Positions 1 through 5,499 of a stretch of DNA of 10,192 nucleotides are shown piece after piece; position 1 is the stretch's first letter, and each line of letters opens with the position of its first letter. The DNA comes from JBOGTC01 sp050692055 (GTDB lineage Bacteria > Chloroflexota > Limnocylindria > QHBO01): NCBI GenBank assembly GCA_050692055.1, contig JBOGTC010000102.1:1-10192 (forward strand), read 5' to 3'. Under the pieces are notes generated by a model that was not told where the DNA came from, made no database searches, and saw only the letters and a program-made list of their open reading frames with translations. The translations under genes and the position numbers were made by a program.

Positions 1-19
1 GGGCATCATCAGTCGTCAC
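1..19 (-). CDS. 5' end of a gene leaving the window on the left (product unknown)
   Basis: Reading the minus strand, a GTG codon at 19-17 is followed by open codons giving M-T-T-D-D-A before the window ends. It is preceded by GGAGGAG (minus strand, bases 33-27) with 7 nt spacing, the best Shine-Dalgarno match in this part of the window. This makes a real translation start likely. Six codons do not allow any functional call. The gene lies on the same strand as the TrkA gene string and about 280 bp downstream of it, so it may be a separate transcription unit or a distant member of the same one. The alternative is a chance purine-rich stretch in front of a GTG. Confidence 0.5.
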
Positions 20-302
20 GGCGGTGCTCCTCCGTTGCTCGGTTTGGTAGTCGAGCGCGAGGATGCGCCGCCGTGACTTATCGGCGCAGGGCTATTCGGA
101 GCGTCGCCAGAACTCGGAGATAGGACAGTCTAGTGGGGGCAAGACGGCCTCCTCGCGCGTCGGACCTCGCCTAAGTTGCACAGTCCGCAGATTGAGCTAC
201 TCATCGCAACGAGGCGTGTCGCGAGCACCAGGCGCGGCGGCGCCGGGCGCGCGACCGAGAGGCGCGACGGGCGGGTGTGAGCGAGCGAAGGGCAGAGCGC
301 GC
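20..302. other. Intergenic stretch, only a ribosome binding site recognised
   Basis: These 283 bases separate the stop of the TM2-like membrane protein gene from the partial gene at the left edge. Apart from the GGAGGAG site (bases 27-33, minus strand), I see no convincing gene, promoter or U-tailed terminator. The stretch at 230-270 is very GC-rich and repetitive (GGCGC/GCGCG words) and could form weak hairpins. Long open frames crossing it on the plus strand are side effects of high GC and antisense to real genes. A tRNA was considered around 140-220 on the minus strand and rejected. Confidence 0.6.
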
Positions 303-1088
303 TTACGGTCCCTCGGCACCGACGATCCGCCAGCGGCGGGCGCCAGGATCAAGACCGAGCGGCAGCTCGACCGGGTCGGCGCGGAGGCGCAGCGTGACCA
401 GCCGATCGATCACGACCGGCACGAGCTCGGTCCCCTCGAAGAGCCACAGGAGGGTGGACTCGCGCCGCTCGAAGCGCACGGCCTCCGCGACGGCAGTGGC
501 GCGGCGATCGTCCTGGCTCAGGATGCGCACGCGGACATCGCGGAACCGCTCGGCCTGGGCGGCATCGCAGGTCGCGCGCAGCTCCCCGGAGGCGCACAGC
601 TCGTCGAGGGCTTCGGCTGCTCCGGTCGCGCCCGCCACGACCTGTGGCGGCCAGCCCTCATCGACCAGCCGGCCGTCGGTCCAGTCCGCCATGAATCGAT
701 CGACGACCGCCGCCGGCGTCGCGGCGTCGGCGGCGATGACCCAGAAGCCCGCCGTCCAGGCCAGCAGTGGCAGGGCCAGCCAGCCCATCGCCGCCGCCGG
801 TGACCGTGGCGGGGTGGGACCGATGTGGCCCTCCGCCGCCTGGGCGGACCGATAGGCGGCGACGGCCTGCCAGGCCCAGGCAACGAGAAAGGCGATGCCC
901 GCCAGGAACGGAATCAGGTACGCGGTGGAGCTCGCGAGCGAGATGGTGAGGAACGCAACCAGGGTTGCGCCGGCGATCTCGGCGACGAGGAGCGCCACTC
1001 CACTGCGGCGCCGTCCGAGGGCCAGGTGGCCCAGGCCCCACGCCAGGAGCGCTCGCCGCAGGACCAGGCCGGGCGCGGCCTGGCTCAC
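303..1088 (-). CDS. Membrane protein with TM2-like N-terminus and a soluble C-terminal domain
   Basis: A 261-residue protein of unassigned function. The chosen GTG start (1088-1086) overlaps the TGA of the upstream trkA gene as GTGA, a typical coupled start. The same frame stays open much further upstream, but that part is antisense-quality Arg/Gly-rich sequence within trkA. Residues 15-30 carry a W-G-L-G-H-x-x-x-G-R-R-R-x-G pattern like that of TM2-type domains. Two hydrophobic segments follow (about 33-52 and 56-75), then a Pro-rich linker and a third segment at about 102-120. The last 140 residues are soluble, with Cys165 and Cys174 close enough to form a disulfide if the domain is outside the cytoplasm. 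The C-terminal domain is not recognised; its start (VVDRFMADWTDGR) resembles secreted helical domains that follow a membrane anchor. Being last in a TrkA/USP operon suggests a link to ion transport or envelope status, but that is inference. Confidence 0.75.
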   Translation of the reverse strand: MSQAAPGLVLRRALLAWGLGHLALGRRRSGVALLVAEIAGATLVAFLTISLASSTAYLIPFLAGIAFLVAWAWQAVAAYRSAQAAEGHIGPTPPRSPAAAMGWLALPLLAWTAGFWVIAADAATPAAVVDRFMADWTDGRLVDEGWPPQVVAGATGAAEALDELCASGELRATCDAAQAERFRDVRVRILSQDDRRATAVAEAVRFERRESTLLWLFEGTELVPVVIDRLVTLRLRADPVELPLGLDPGARRWRIVGAEGP

Positions 1089-1744
1089 GCGCCGATGAGC
1101 AGCGCCCGCAGCTCCGCCTCGTGCTCGGCCGAGGTGACGGCGAGGAGCTTGTCTCCGGTGCGCAGCCGCGTGTCGCTCCTGGGCGCCACGGCGCGATCGT
1201 CGCGGATGAGCACCGCGATCATGCTGCCCTCCGGGAGCTCGATGTCGCGCAGCTCGCGCCCGATGACCGGCGATTCGCCGTCGAGCTGCGCCTCCACGAT
1301 CTGCACCTCGCCGCCCTCGAGCTCGGCCAGGTGCAGGAGGTCGTGCACCGGGATCTCGTGCTCGATGACGCCGAGGATGGCGCGCGTGGGGCTCACCGTC
1401 TCGTCGATGGCCAGCTGTCGGAAGAGCTTCTCGTTCTTCGGGTCGTTGATGCGGGCGATCGCCCGCGGAACGTTGAAGCGCATCTTCGCGATCTGGCAGG
1501 CCGCCAGGTTGACGGCGTCGTCGCCGGTCACCGCAGCGACCACGTCCGCGCGGGCCATGCCGGCCTCCGCCTGCCAGCGGCCCTCGCAGCCGTCGTTGGC
1601 GACCACGATGCTGCCCAGCTCGGCCGCGATCACCCGCGCGCGGGCAACCTCCTCCTCGATGACCACGACCTCGTGACCGGCGGCCAAGAGCTCCTTGGTC
1701 AGGTAGTAGCCGACGTTCCCGCCGCCGATGACGACCACGTACAT
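1085..1744 (-). CDS. trkA: TrkA-family potassium uptake regulator (RCK_N + RCK_C)
   Basis: A 219-residue cytosolic RCK protein that would bind NAD(H) or an adenine nucleotide and gate a Trk/Ktr-type K+ channel. The N-terminal Rossmann domain (1-120) begins MYVVVIGGGNVG, with G7-x-G9-x-x-G12 and acidic Glu30 at the end of strand 2, the usual dinucleotide-binding pattern. The D-P-K-N segment at 101-104 and T/S-P-T at 118-120 are also typical of TrkA. Residues about 135-219 form the RCK_C (TrkA_C) domain, with L-P-E-G-S (170-174) and a terminal G-D-K-L-L-A-V strand. Length matches single-RCK KtrA-like proteins. The ATG follows AGGAGGGAGGG (minus strand, 1763-1753) at 8 nt, a very strong ribosome site inside the end of the preceding RCK gene. 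The gap to that gene is 2 bp. No channel subunit gene lies in the window. Confidence 0.92.
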   Translation of the reverse strand: MYVVVIGGGNVGYYLTKELLAAGHEVVVIEEEVARARVIAAELGSIVVANDGCEGRWQAEAGMARADVVAAVTGDDAVNLAACQIAKMRFNVPRAIARINDPKNEKLFRQLAIDETVSPTRAILGVIEHEIPVHDLLHLAELEGGEVQIVEAQLDGESPVIGRELRDIELPEGSMIAVLIRDDRAVAPRSDTRLRTGDKLLAVTSAEHEAELRALLIGA

Positions 1745-1746
1745 GG

Positions 1747-2316
1747 CTAGAGCCCTCCCTCCTGGCCATCTTCCGGCTGGACCACGTCCGAGCCCGCACC
1801 GTCATCCCCAGCCTCCAGCGCGGCGCGAGCCTCCTCGTCCGCGCGCGAGCCGGGAACCGGCGCGCCGCGCAGCGGCTCGGCGGTAGGCGGCAGGACGAAG
1901 CCGTTGGTGGCCTCGGCGCCCCGGGTGGTGGCGACGACGAGGGCGTCGGACAGGATCGTGCTGCGGCAGATTGTCTCCAGGCCCAGGGCGCGGTAGGCCT
2001 CGCTGCGCAGCGGGTCGTTGATCTTGGCGAGGACCCGCGGGACGCCGAACGTGTGCTTCGCCAGCTGCGCGGCCAGCGCGTTGCGGTTGTCGCCCTCGGT
2101 CAGGCTCATCACCAGGTCGGCCTGCTCGGCCCCGGCCGAGCGCATCACGTCCTCATCGGTCCCGTTGCCGCGCACCGTTTCGCCGCCGAAGCTGGACGGC
2201 AGGCGGTTGAACGCGCGCGGGTCGGTGTCGATCACGGTGACCTTCTCGCCGCGGCCATCGAGCTCGGCGGCCGTGATGGCGCCCACGCGCCCGCAGCCGA
2301 TGATGATCACCCTCAT
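1747..2316 (-). CDS. TrkA-N (RCK_N) protein with an acidic tail instead of RCK_C
   Basis: A 189-residue protein made of one NAD(H)-binding RCK_N domain (1-135). It starts MRVIIIGCGRVG (G7-x-G9-x-x-G12) with Asp30 closing strand 2, and has N-D-P in the same place as its neighbour TrkA. After about residue 135 the sequence becomes Pro/Ala/Asp/Glu-rich and ends in an acidic, probably disordered tail. No RCK_C domain can be seen. The ATG at 2316 overlaps the stop of the upstream usp gene (ATGA). An in-frame start 32 codons earlier would add sequence lying wholly inside usp and of poor quality, so I reject it. GAAGGAG lies upstream but at long spacing. Tandem unequal TrkA genes are known, for example ceoB/ceoC in mycobacteria. 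The pair probably form a hetero-oligomeric gating ring, with this one lacking the second ligand site. Confidence 0.88.
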   Translation of the reverse strand: MRVIIIGCGRVGAITAAELDGRGEKVTVIDTDPRAFNRLPSSFGGETVRGNGTDEDVMRSAGAEQADLVMSLTEGDNRNALAAQLAKHTFGVPRVLAKINDPLRSEAYRALGLETICRSTILSDALVVATTRGAEATNGFVLPPTAEPLRGAPVPGSRADEEARAALEAGDDGAGSDVVQPEDGQEGGL

Positions 2317-2804
2317 GGCGTGTGTGCCAGCTCCTTCGTCTCGGCGCGCAGGCACCACACCGGCGCGGTCGAGTTGCGCATGACGTACGGGACCGTGCGG
2401 CCGGCATCCCACTGACCACCGAACCGCTTCTTATAGCGTAGTCCCATCAGGATCAGATCGGCGGCCATCTCGTTGGCGTCGTCGACGATGGCCGGTCCGG
2501 CGGCACGCGCCTGCACCGTGCTGGTGCGCGTCCTGATGTGTTGCCCGGCCAGCACGGATTCGGCGCGCGCCAGGATCTCATCCGCGCGCGTGACCGATGA
2601 CTCGTCCTCGGCATCCAGGTTGCGCTCGAAGGGAACCTCGATGACGTGGAGCAGTGCCGCCTCCGCCGCGTCGTGTCCCGCGAGGAGCGCGGCGGCCACC
2701 TTCAGGGCGGGCCCGTCGACGTCGTCGTCACCGATCAGCGGCACGAGGATACGGTCGTATTCGAAGGTGGACTGGGGCTTCGCGGGTTTCCGGAACAGGT
2801 CCAT
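2313..2804 (-). CDS. Universal stress protein (UspA) domain protein
   Basis: A 163-residue single-domain cytosolic USP. The first strand Y-D-R-I-L-V-P-L (16-23), followed by an acidic D-D-D stretch and helix A-L-K-V-A-A-A-L, is the standard USP opening. The L-L-H-V-I-E-V strand (51-57) and the C-terminal A-D-L-I-L-M-G (115-121) then N-S-T-A-P-V-W (144-150) complete the fold. The usual ATP signature G-2x-G-9x-G-(S/T) is altered. Gly121 is present, the second glycine position is Tyr124, and the last part reads G135-R-T. ATP binding is therefore uncertain. Stand-alone or fused USP domains often accompany amino-acid permeases and K+ channels, which fits its place just before two RCK genes. The ATG at 2804 has only a weak upstream site. 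The 52 bp to the metallophosphoesterase gene is the largest gap in this string. Confidence 0.85.
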   Translation of the reverse strand: MDLFRKPAKPQSTFEYDRILVPLIGDDDVDGPALKVAAALLAGHDAAEAALLHVIEVPFERNLDAEDESSVTRADEILARAESVLAGQHIRTRTSTVQARAAGPAIVDDANEMAADLILMGLRYKKRFGGQWDAGRTVPYVMRNSTAPVWCLRAETKELAHTP

Positions 2805-2820
2805 GCCGTCCGCTATCCTA

Positions 2821-2837
2821 CGGCGCCCGTGGCGCCG
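2821..2837. repeat. Short hairpin between metallophosphoesterase and usp genes
   Basis: CGGCGCC-CGT-GGCGCCG forms a 7-bp perfect stem with a 3-nt loop, 17-33 bases upstream of the usp start. No U-run follows on either strand, so it is not a classical intrinsic terminator. It might attenuate or stabilise the message between the two genes. GGCGCC words are common by chance in DNA this GC-rich. Confidence 0.35.
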
Positions 2838-2856
2838 GCGGGCGGCGCGGGCGGCG

Positions 2857-3582
2857 TCAACGCCCGTACCTGAGCCGCTCGACGAGCCGGCTCGGCAGGC
2901 CGGCGTCGCGCATCAGGCCCTGCGTGCGCTCGACGTCGTAGGTCACCCGGCGGAACTCCATCGCGGCGTCATCGGTCTCGAGCAGGAGGTAGGCCGCGGC
3001 GGGATGTCCATCGCGCGGCTGCCCAACGCTGCCAGGGTTGACGAGCGCGCGGCCATTTGCGAGGCGAACGGGCGCGTCGGGGGTCGCGGCAACATGCTCG
3101 ATCCGCCCGTCGCCGTTCGAGCGGAAGATGACCGGCAGGTGGGTGTGGCCGAACAGGCAGAGGCGCGTCTCGAAGGCGCCCAGGTTGGCCGCCGCCACCG
3201 ATGGGCCGGTGATGTACTCCCACACCGGATCGCGCGGTGAGCCGTGCACGGCCGTCAGCTCACCCTCGCAGCGCACCTCCGGCAGGGCACCGATGTAGGC
3301 GCGCGCGTTCTCGTCGACCACCGTCGCCGTCCACTCGATGGCGGCTCGGGCATCCGGGTTGAAGTATTTCGCATCGACGGTGCCGATGGCCGCCCCGTCG
3401 TGGTTGCCCAGCACGCTGCGCGCACCCATGGCCTGCAGCGCGGCGATCACCTCGTTCGGCTGCGGGCCGTAGCCCACGATGTCGCCGAGCACCCAGACCT
3501 GATCCGTGACGGGGAGGTCATTGGCCACCGCCTCAAGGGCGGCGAGATTGGCGTGGATGTCCGAAAGGACGGCTATGCGCAT
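2857..3582 (-). CDS. Metallophosphoesterase, YfcE/MJ0936-like (Metallophos_2) family
   Basis: A 241-residue cytosolic calcineurin-like phosphoesterase. All metal-site motifs are present in order: D8-I-H10, G33-D34-I-V-G-Y-G-P, G59-N60-H61-D62, V112-H113-G and G145-H146-T-H148. A conserved V-N-P-G-S-V-G-Q-P block at 181-189 follows. These proteins hydrolyse phosphodiesters or phosphomonoesters with two divalent metals; the substrate cannot be read from sequence. The ATG at 3582 gives MRIAVLSDIH, the standard beginning. The frame is open to 3699, but those 39 extra codons are Arg/Pro-rich and would contain the likely -10 element. There is no Shine-Dalgarno before 3582. A TATACT lies 10 nt upstream, so the mRNA may be leaderless. 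It is the first gene of the minus-strand string leading to usp and the two RCK genes, and may be co-transcribed with them. Confidence 0.9.
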   Translation of the reverse strand: MRIAVLSDIHANLAALEAVANDLPVTDQVWVLGDIVGYGPQPNEVIAALQAMGARSVLGNHDGAAIGTVDAKYFNPDARAAIEWTATVVDENARAYIGALPEVRCEGELTAVHGSPRDPVWEYITGPSVAAANLGAFETRLCLFGHTHLPVIFRSNGDGRIEHVAATPDAPVRLANGRALVNPGSVGQPRDGHPAAAYLLLETDDAAMEFRRVTYDVERTQGLMRDAGLPSRLVERLRYGR

Positions 3583-3592
3583 GCGGGTTGCG

Positions 3593-3598
3593 AGTATA
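3593..3598 (-). promoter_or_regulatory. Possible -10 element (TATACT) for the metallophosphoesterase string
   Basis: On the minus strand TATACT (one mismatch to TATAAT) ends 10 nt before the ATG at 3582. A start of transcription 6-8 nt downstream would give a leader of only a few bases, in agreement with the missing Shine-Dalgarno. No good -35 hexamer is seen 16-18 bp upstream. The element stands out as an AT-rich island in GC-rich surroundings. Confidence 0.45.
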
Positions 3599-3640
3599 CC
3601 GATGCCCGGCCTCGCGCTCCGAGCCACGCGCAGGCACGCC

Positions 3641-3660
3641 GGTCGGCGCGGGTCGGCGCG
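3641..3660. repeat. Perfect 10-bp tandem duplication
   Basis: GGTCGGCGCG occurs twice head to tail with no mismatch. It lies in non-coding sequence 60-80 bases upstream of the metallophosphoesterase start. It may be a pair of binding sites one helical turn apart, or a simple slippage duplication. Confidence 0.5.
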
Positions 3661-3685
3661 GCTATTCCCCAGGGACTGGTGCATC

Positions 3686-3715
3686 GGCGGAGCTGGCATT
3701 CCCGGCGGCTCCGCC
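3686..3715. repeat. Inverted repeat, 8-bp perfect arms
   Basis: GGCGGAGC at 3686-3693 and GCTCCGCC at 3708-3715 are exact reverse complements separated by 14 bases. The element is non-coding. No T-run follows on either strand, so it is more likely a protein-binding site or mRNA-leader structure than a terminator. Confidence 0.5.
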
Positions 3716-3742
3716 TACGGTTCAGTCTCAGGAGAATGGCGA

Positions 3743-3768
3743 GGCGCTCGCGAAGTTCGCGAGGCGCC
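3743..3768. repeat. Strong inverted repeat with a single bulge
   Basis: GGCGC-TCGCG, a 5-base loop AAGTT, then CGCGA-(G)-GCGCC gives a 10-bp GC-rich stem interrupted only by bulged G3763. It is the most stable local hairpin noticed in the intergenic region. There is no U-tract on either side. With the 3686-3715 inverted repeat it lies between the two divergent promoters. Confidence 0.5.
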
Positions 3769-3931
3769 CACATCGGTCCCGGACAACAAGAAATGCTCCT
3801 GACGGACGTCCTTTCGGTCTTCCCGGCGGGTGGTCGGCGTCGCGGCCGGCTCTCGCATCGGCCCCGACCACTCGCGGTTACCGTACTCGGTCGTCCGCAG
3901 AAGCAGGAGCCCGACCGTAGCAGCGGGCGCC

Positions 3932-3989
3932 TGTGGATCACAAGGCGACTTATCCACGAAACGCGCCGTGGTGGACGAAATGTGGATAA
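3932..3989. promoter_or_regulatory. Cluster of three DnaA-box-like 9-mers
   Basis: Relative to the consensus TTATCCACA, the site at 3981-3989 is perfect on the minus strand (TGTGGATAA on the plus strand). The site at 3950-3958 (TTATCCACG, plus strand) has one mismatch. The site at 3932-3940 (TGTGGATCA, minus-strand orientation) also has one mismatch. Orientation alternates, with start-to-start spacings of 18 and 31 bp. Such AT-containing 9-mers are rare in GC-rich DNA, so three in 58 bp is unlikely to be chance. The perfect site ends 10 bp before a TATACT -10 element and covers where its -35 would be, suggesting DnaA repression of the hpt string. An origin is less likely: no dnaA, dnaN or parAB neighbours and no obvious AT-rich unwinding element are seen. 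Confidence 0.6.
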
Positions 3990-3999
3990 CCGACGCGGA

Positions 4000-4005
4000 T
4001 ATACT
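4000..4005 (+). promoter_or_regulatory. Possible -10 element (TATACT) for the nuclease-like/hpt string
   Basis: TATACT on the plus strand has one mismatch to TATAAT and lies 49 bp before the GTG of the next gene. The -35 position (about 3976-3982) has no good TTGACA match and overlaps the perfect DnaA box. The same hexamer occurs on the other strand upstream of the metallophosphoesterase gene, which supports both. Confidence 0.45.
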
Positions 4006-4054
4006 CAGGACCAATGGCGTCGCGACCCATGCCACCCGCTACAGTCGAGGTCAC

Positions 4055-4480
4055 GTGGCGATCCGCGAGGTGACCTCCGGTTCGCCGACGCGCTTCGCGC
4101 ACGACAGCGAAGCGGAGCTGGCGAGGATCCTCGATTACTACGGGATCGAATGGCAATACGAACCCGACGTCTTCCCCATCTCCTGGAGCGCCAGCGGCGC
4201 GGTCGTCGAGTCCTTCGCGCCGGATTTCTACCTGCCGCAGATCGACCTCTACGTGGAGCTGACGACGCTCCGCCAGTCCCTGGTGCGCCGGAAGAACCGC
4301 AAGCTGCGCCATCTTCGCCAGCTCTACCCGGAGATCAGGGTGAAGCTGTTCTACGCGCGTGACTTCAAGGCGCTGATGCTGAAGTACGGAAGGCTCTCCT
4401 TCCTGACCGATGTCGTCGTCGCCAACGGGAGCGCCAACGGCACTGGCAGCGGCAACGGCGCTGGACCGATGCACAGATGA
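4055..4480 (+). CDS. Small protein resembling a PD-(D/E)XK nuclease core but lacking the lysine
   Basis: A 141-residue soluble protein of unproven function. The GTG at 4055 follows GAGG at 4 nt and opens just before the first patterned sequence. An ATG at 3980 in frame would lie inside a DnaA box and upstream of the likely -10. The core reads like a small restriction-endonuclease-type fold: helix with S18-E-A-E21-L, then G-I-E-W-Q-Y-E36, then P56-D57-F-Y-L-P61, then Y66-V-E68-L-T-T, then a basic helix (R78-R-K-N-R-K83) and strand V-K-L-F. In active enzymes the second strand carries E-x-K; here it is E68-L-T70, so the lysine is missing unless K80 or K83 substitutes. The tail (123-138) is an Asn/Gly/Ser low-complexity stretch. 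The stop overlaps the hpt ATG (ATGA), so the two are translationally coupled. The fold assignment is by eye and tentative. Confidence 0.75.
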   Translation: MAIREVTSGSPTRFAHDSEAELARILDYYGIEWQYEPDVFPISWSASGAVVESFAPDFYLPQIDLYVELTTLRQSLVRRKNRKLRHLRQLYPEIRVKLFYARDFKALMLKYGRLSFLTDVVVANGSANGTGSGNGAGPMHR

Positions 4481-5058
4481 TGCAGGCACGACCGATGACG
4501 ATTCACGACGACGTCGAGGAGATCCTGCTCGACGGCGACACCATCGCCCGGCGCGTCGCCGAGATCGGCGCTCAGCTCTCCGCCGACTACGCCGGCCGCC
4601 AGCCGGTGTTTGTCAGCGTCCTGAAGGGCGGACTGGTGTTCCTGGGCGACCTGATGCGCGCCACGGAGCTGCCGCTGAGCATCGACCTGATGGAGGTCTC
4701 GAGCTACGGCGCCGGCACCGAGACGACCGGCCAGGTCCGGATCCTGAAGGATCTCTCCAGGCCGATCGAGGGGCGCGACGTCGTGGTCGTGGAGGACATC
4801 ATCGACACCGGGCTGACGCTCAACTACCTGCTGAAGTACCTCGCCGACAAGGGCCCGGCATCGGTCCGCATCGTGTGCCTGCTCGACAAGCCGGCGCGGC
4901 GCCTGGCCGAGATCCCCATCGACTACCGCGGCTTCACGATTCCGGACCGGTTCGTGATCGGCTACGGGCTCGACTACGACGAGCGCTACCGCAACCTGCC
5001 GTACATCGGCGTCCTGAAGCCGTCCGTCTACGGCGGCGGCGAGCCGCCCGGGAGCTGA
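4477..5058 (+). CDS. hpt: Hypoxanthine phosphoribosyltransferase
   Basis: A 193-residue cytosolic purine salvage enzyme that converts hypoxanthine or guanine plus PRPP to IMP or GMP and pyrophosphate. The pyrophosphate loop L49-K-G-G52, the flexible-loop S-S-Y-G (75-78), the PRPP signature V-E-D-I-I-D-T-G (105-112), the purine-binding lysine in L-D-K-P (136-139), and the C-terminal D-Y-D-E-R-Y-R-N-L-P (166-175) are all in place. Length is normal for bacterial Hpt. The start is ambiguous: ATG at 4477 overlaps the previous stop, another ATG follows at 4480, and the ATG at 4495 (giving M-T-I-H-D-D) also fits. None has a good Shine-Dalgarno, which agrees with translational coupling. In many bacteria hpt sits beside tilS and ftsH; that pairing is not seen here. 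Confidence 0.95.
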   Translation: MMQARPMTIHDDVEEILLDGDTIARRVAEIGAQLSADYAGRQPVFVSVLKGGLVFLGDLMRATELPLSIDLMEVSSYGAGTETTGQVRILKDLSRPIEGRDVVVVEDIIDTGLTLNYLLKYLADKGPASVRIVCLLDKPARRLAEIPIDYRGFTIPDRFVIGYGLDYDERYRNLPYIGVLKPSVYGGGEPPGS

Positions 5059-5064
5059 TCCGCC

Positions 5065-5499
5065 GTGGAGTCCACCGGCGCCGCGGGACGTTTCCGCTTC
5101 CTCATCCTGCTCGGCAGCCTGGCGATGATCGCCTCCGGCTTCCTGCCGTGGTGGCGCGCCGGCGGCGATTCGGTCGAGGGCGTGGCGCTGCCGTCGTCCA
5201 CCGGGATCGGGCTCGAGGGGCCGGGCATCGTCATCTACGGCGCGGCGATCGCGGCGCTGGTGCTGCTGGACATCGGCTACATGCGCGGCCGCTGGGGCTT
5301 CCTCCTCGATGCGCCGGCGGTCTATCTGCTGCTCGGCATCGTGGCCGGCGCGGCGCTCGCCTACCGCGGCTGGGAGCTGTGGTCGGTGGGCTACCTGCCG
5401 CTGCCGCAGCAGTCGCCCGGCCTGGCGCTCGCCGCGGTAGGCGTCGCGCTCCTCCTCTACGGCGCGGGCTCGTTATTCGGCGCACCTCGCCGCTACTGA
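5065..5499 (+). CDS. Four-helix integral membrane protein, unknown function
   Basis: A 144-residue hydrophobic protein beginning at GTG 5065, 6 bp after the hpt stop. GGGAG lies 10 nt upstream. Predicted membrane segments are at about 11-30, 54-72, 82-101 and 119-138. The first ends in F-L-P-W-W, followed by an exposed Gly/Ser loop (31-53); this W-W-loop pattern recalls small bacterial four-helix proteins of unknown role. The second and third segments are joined by a short basic turn (R74-G-R-W) likely on the cytoplasmic side. The C-terminus is A-P-R-R-Y. It is the last gene of the plus-strand string and is convergent with the liv operon. I do not recognise the family; a functional link to purine salvage is not implied. 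Confidence 0.75.
   Translation: MESTGAAGRFRFLILLGSLAMIASGFLPWWRAGGDSVEGVALPSSTGIGLEGPGIVIYGAAIAALVLLDIGYMRGRWGFLLDAPAVYLLLGIVAGAALAYRGWELWSVGYLPLPQQSPGLALAAVGVALLLYGAGSLFGAPRRY

Larger units (their letters stand above)
3583..4054. other. Divergent intergenic region with repeats, DnaA boxes and promoters
   Basis: These 472 bases separate the minus-strand metallophosphoesterase string from the plus-strand hpt string. It is the longest stretch in the window without a recognised protein gene. It holds two TATACT elements, one on each strand near its two ends, a perfect 10-bp tandem duplication, two inverted repeats and a cluster of three DnaA-box-like 9-mers, each listed separately. Frames that are open here have Arg/Ser/Pro-rich translations and no family resemblance, so I do not call a gene. 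Confidence 0.7.

Noticed and set aside
140..220. tRNA-like word (TAGCTCAAT) on the minus strand
   Set aside because: It resembles a D-arm, but no acceptor stem complement, no anticodon stem and no T-loop at the right distances could be found.
63..855. Long open frames on the plus strand across the left end
   Set aside because: They are antisense to the membrane protein gene, with Arg/Gly/Ala-rich translations lacking any family pattern; they arise from high GC.
1089..1805. Upstream extension of the TM2-like protein to 500 residues
   Set aside because: The extra part overlaps both trkA genes in another frame and is Arg-rich noise; the coupled GTG at 1088 is the natural start.
3583..3990. Chromosomal origin of replication
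   Set aside because: Three DnaA boxes are present, but no dnaA/dnaN/gyr/par neighbours and no clear AT-rich unwinding stretch are seen; kept as a regulatory cluster.
3830..4054. Longer N-terminus for the nuclease-like protein
   Set aside because: It would run through the DnaA boxes and the probable -10 element; the GTG at 4055 has a ribosome site and begins just ahead of the patterned sequence.
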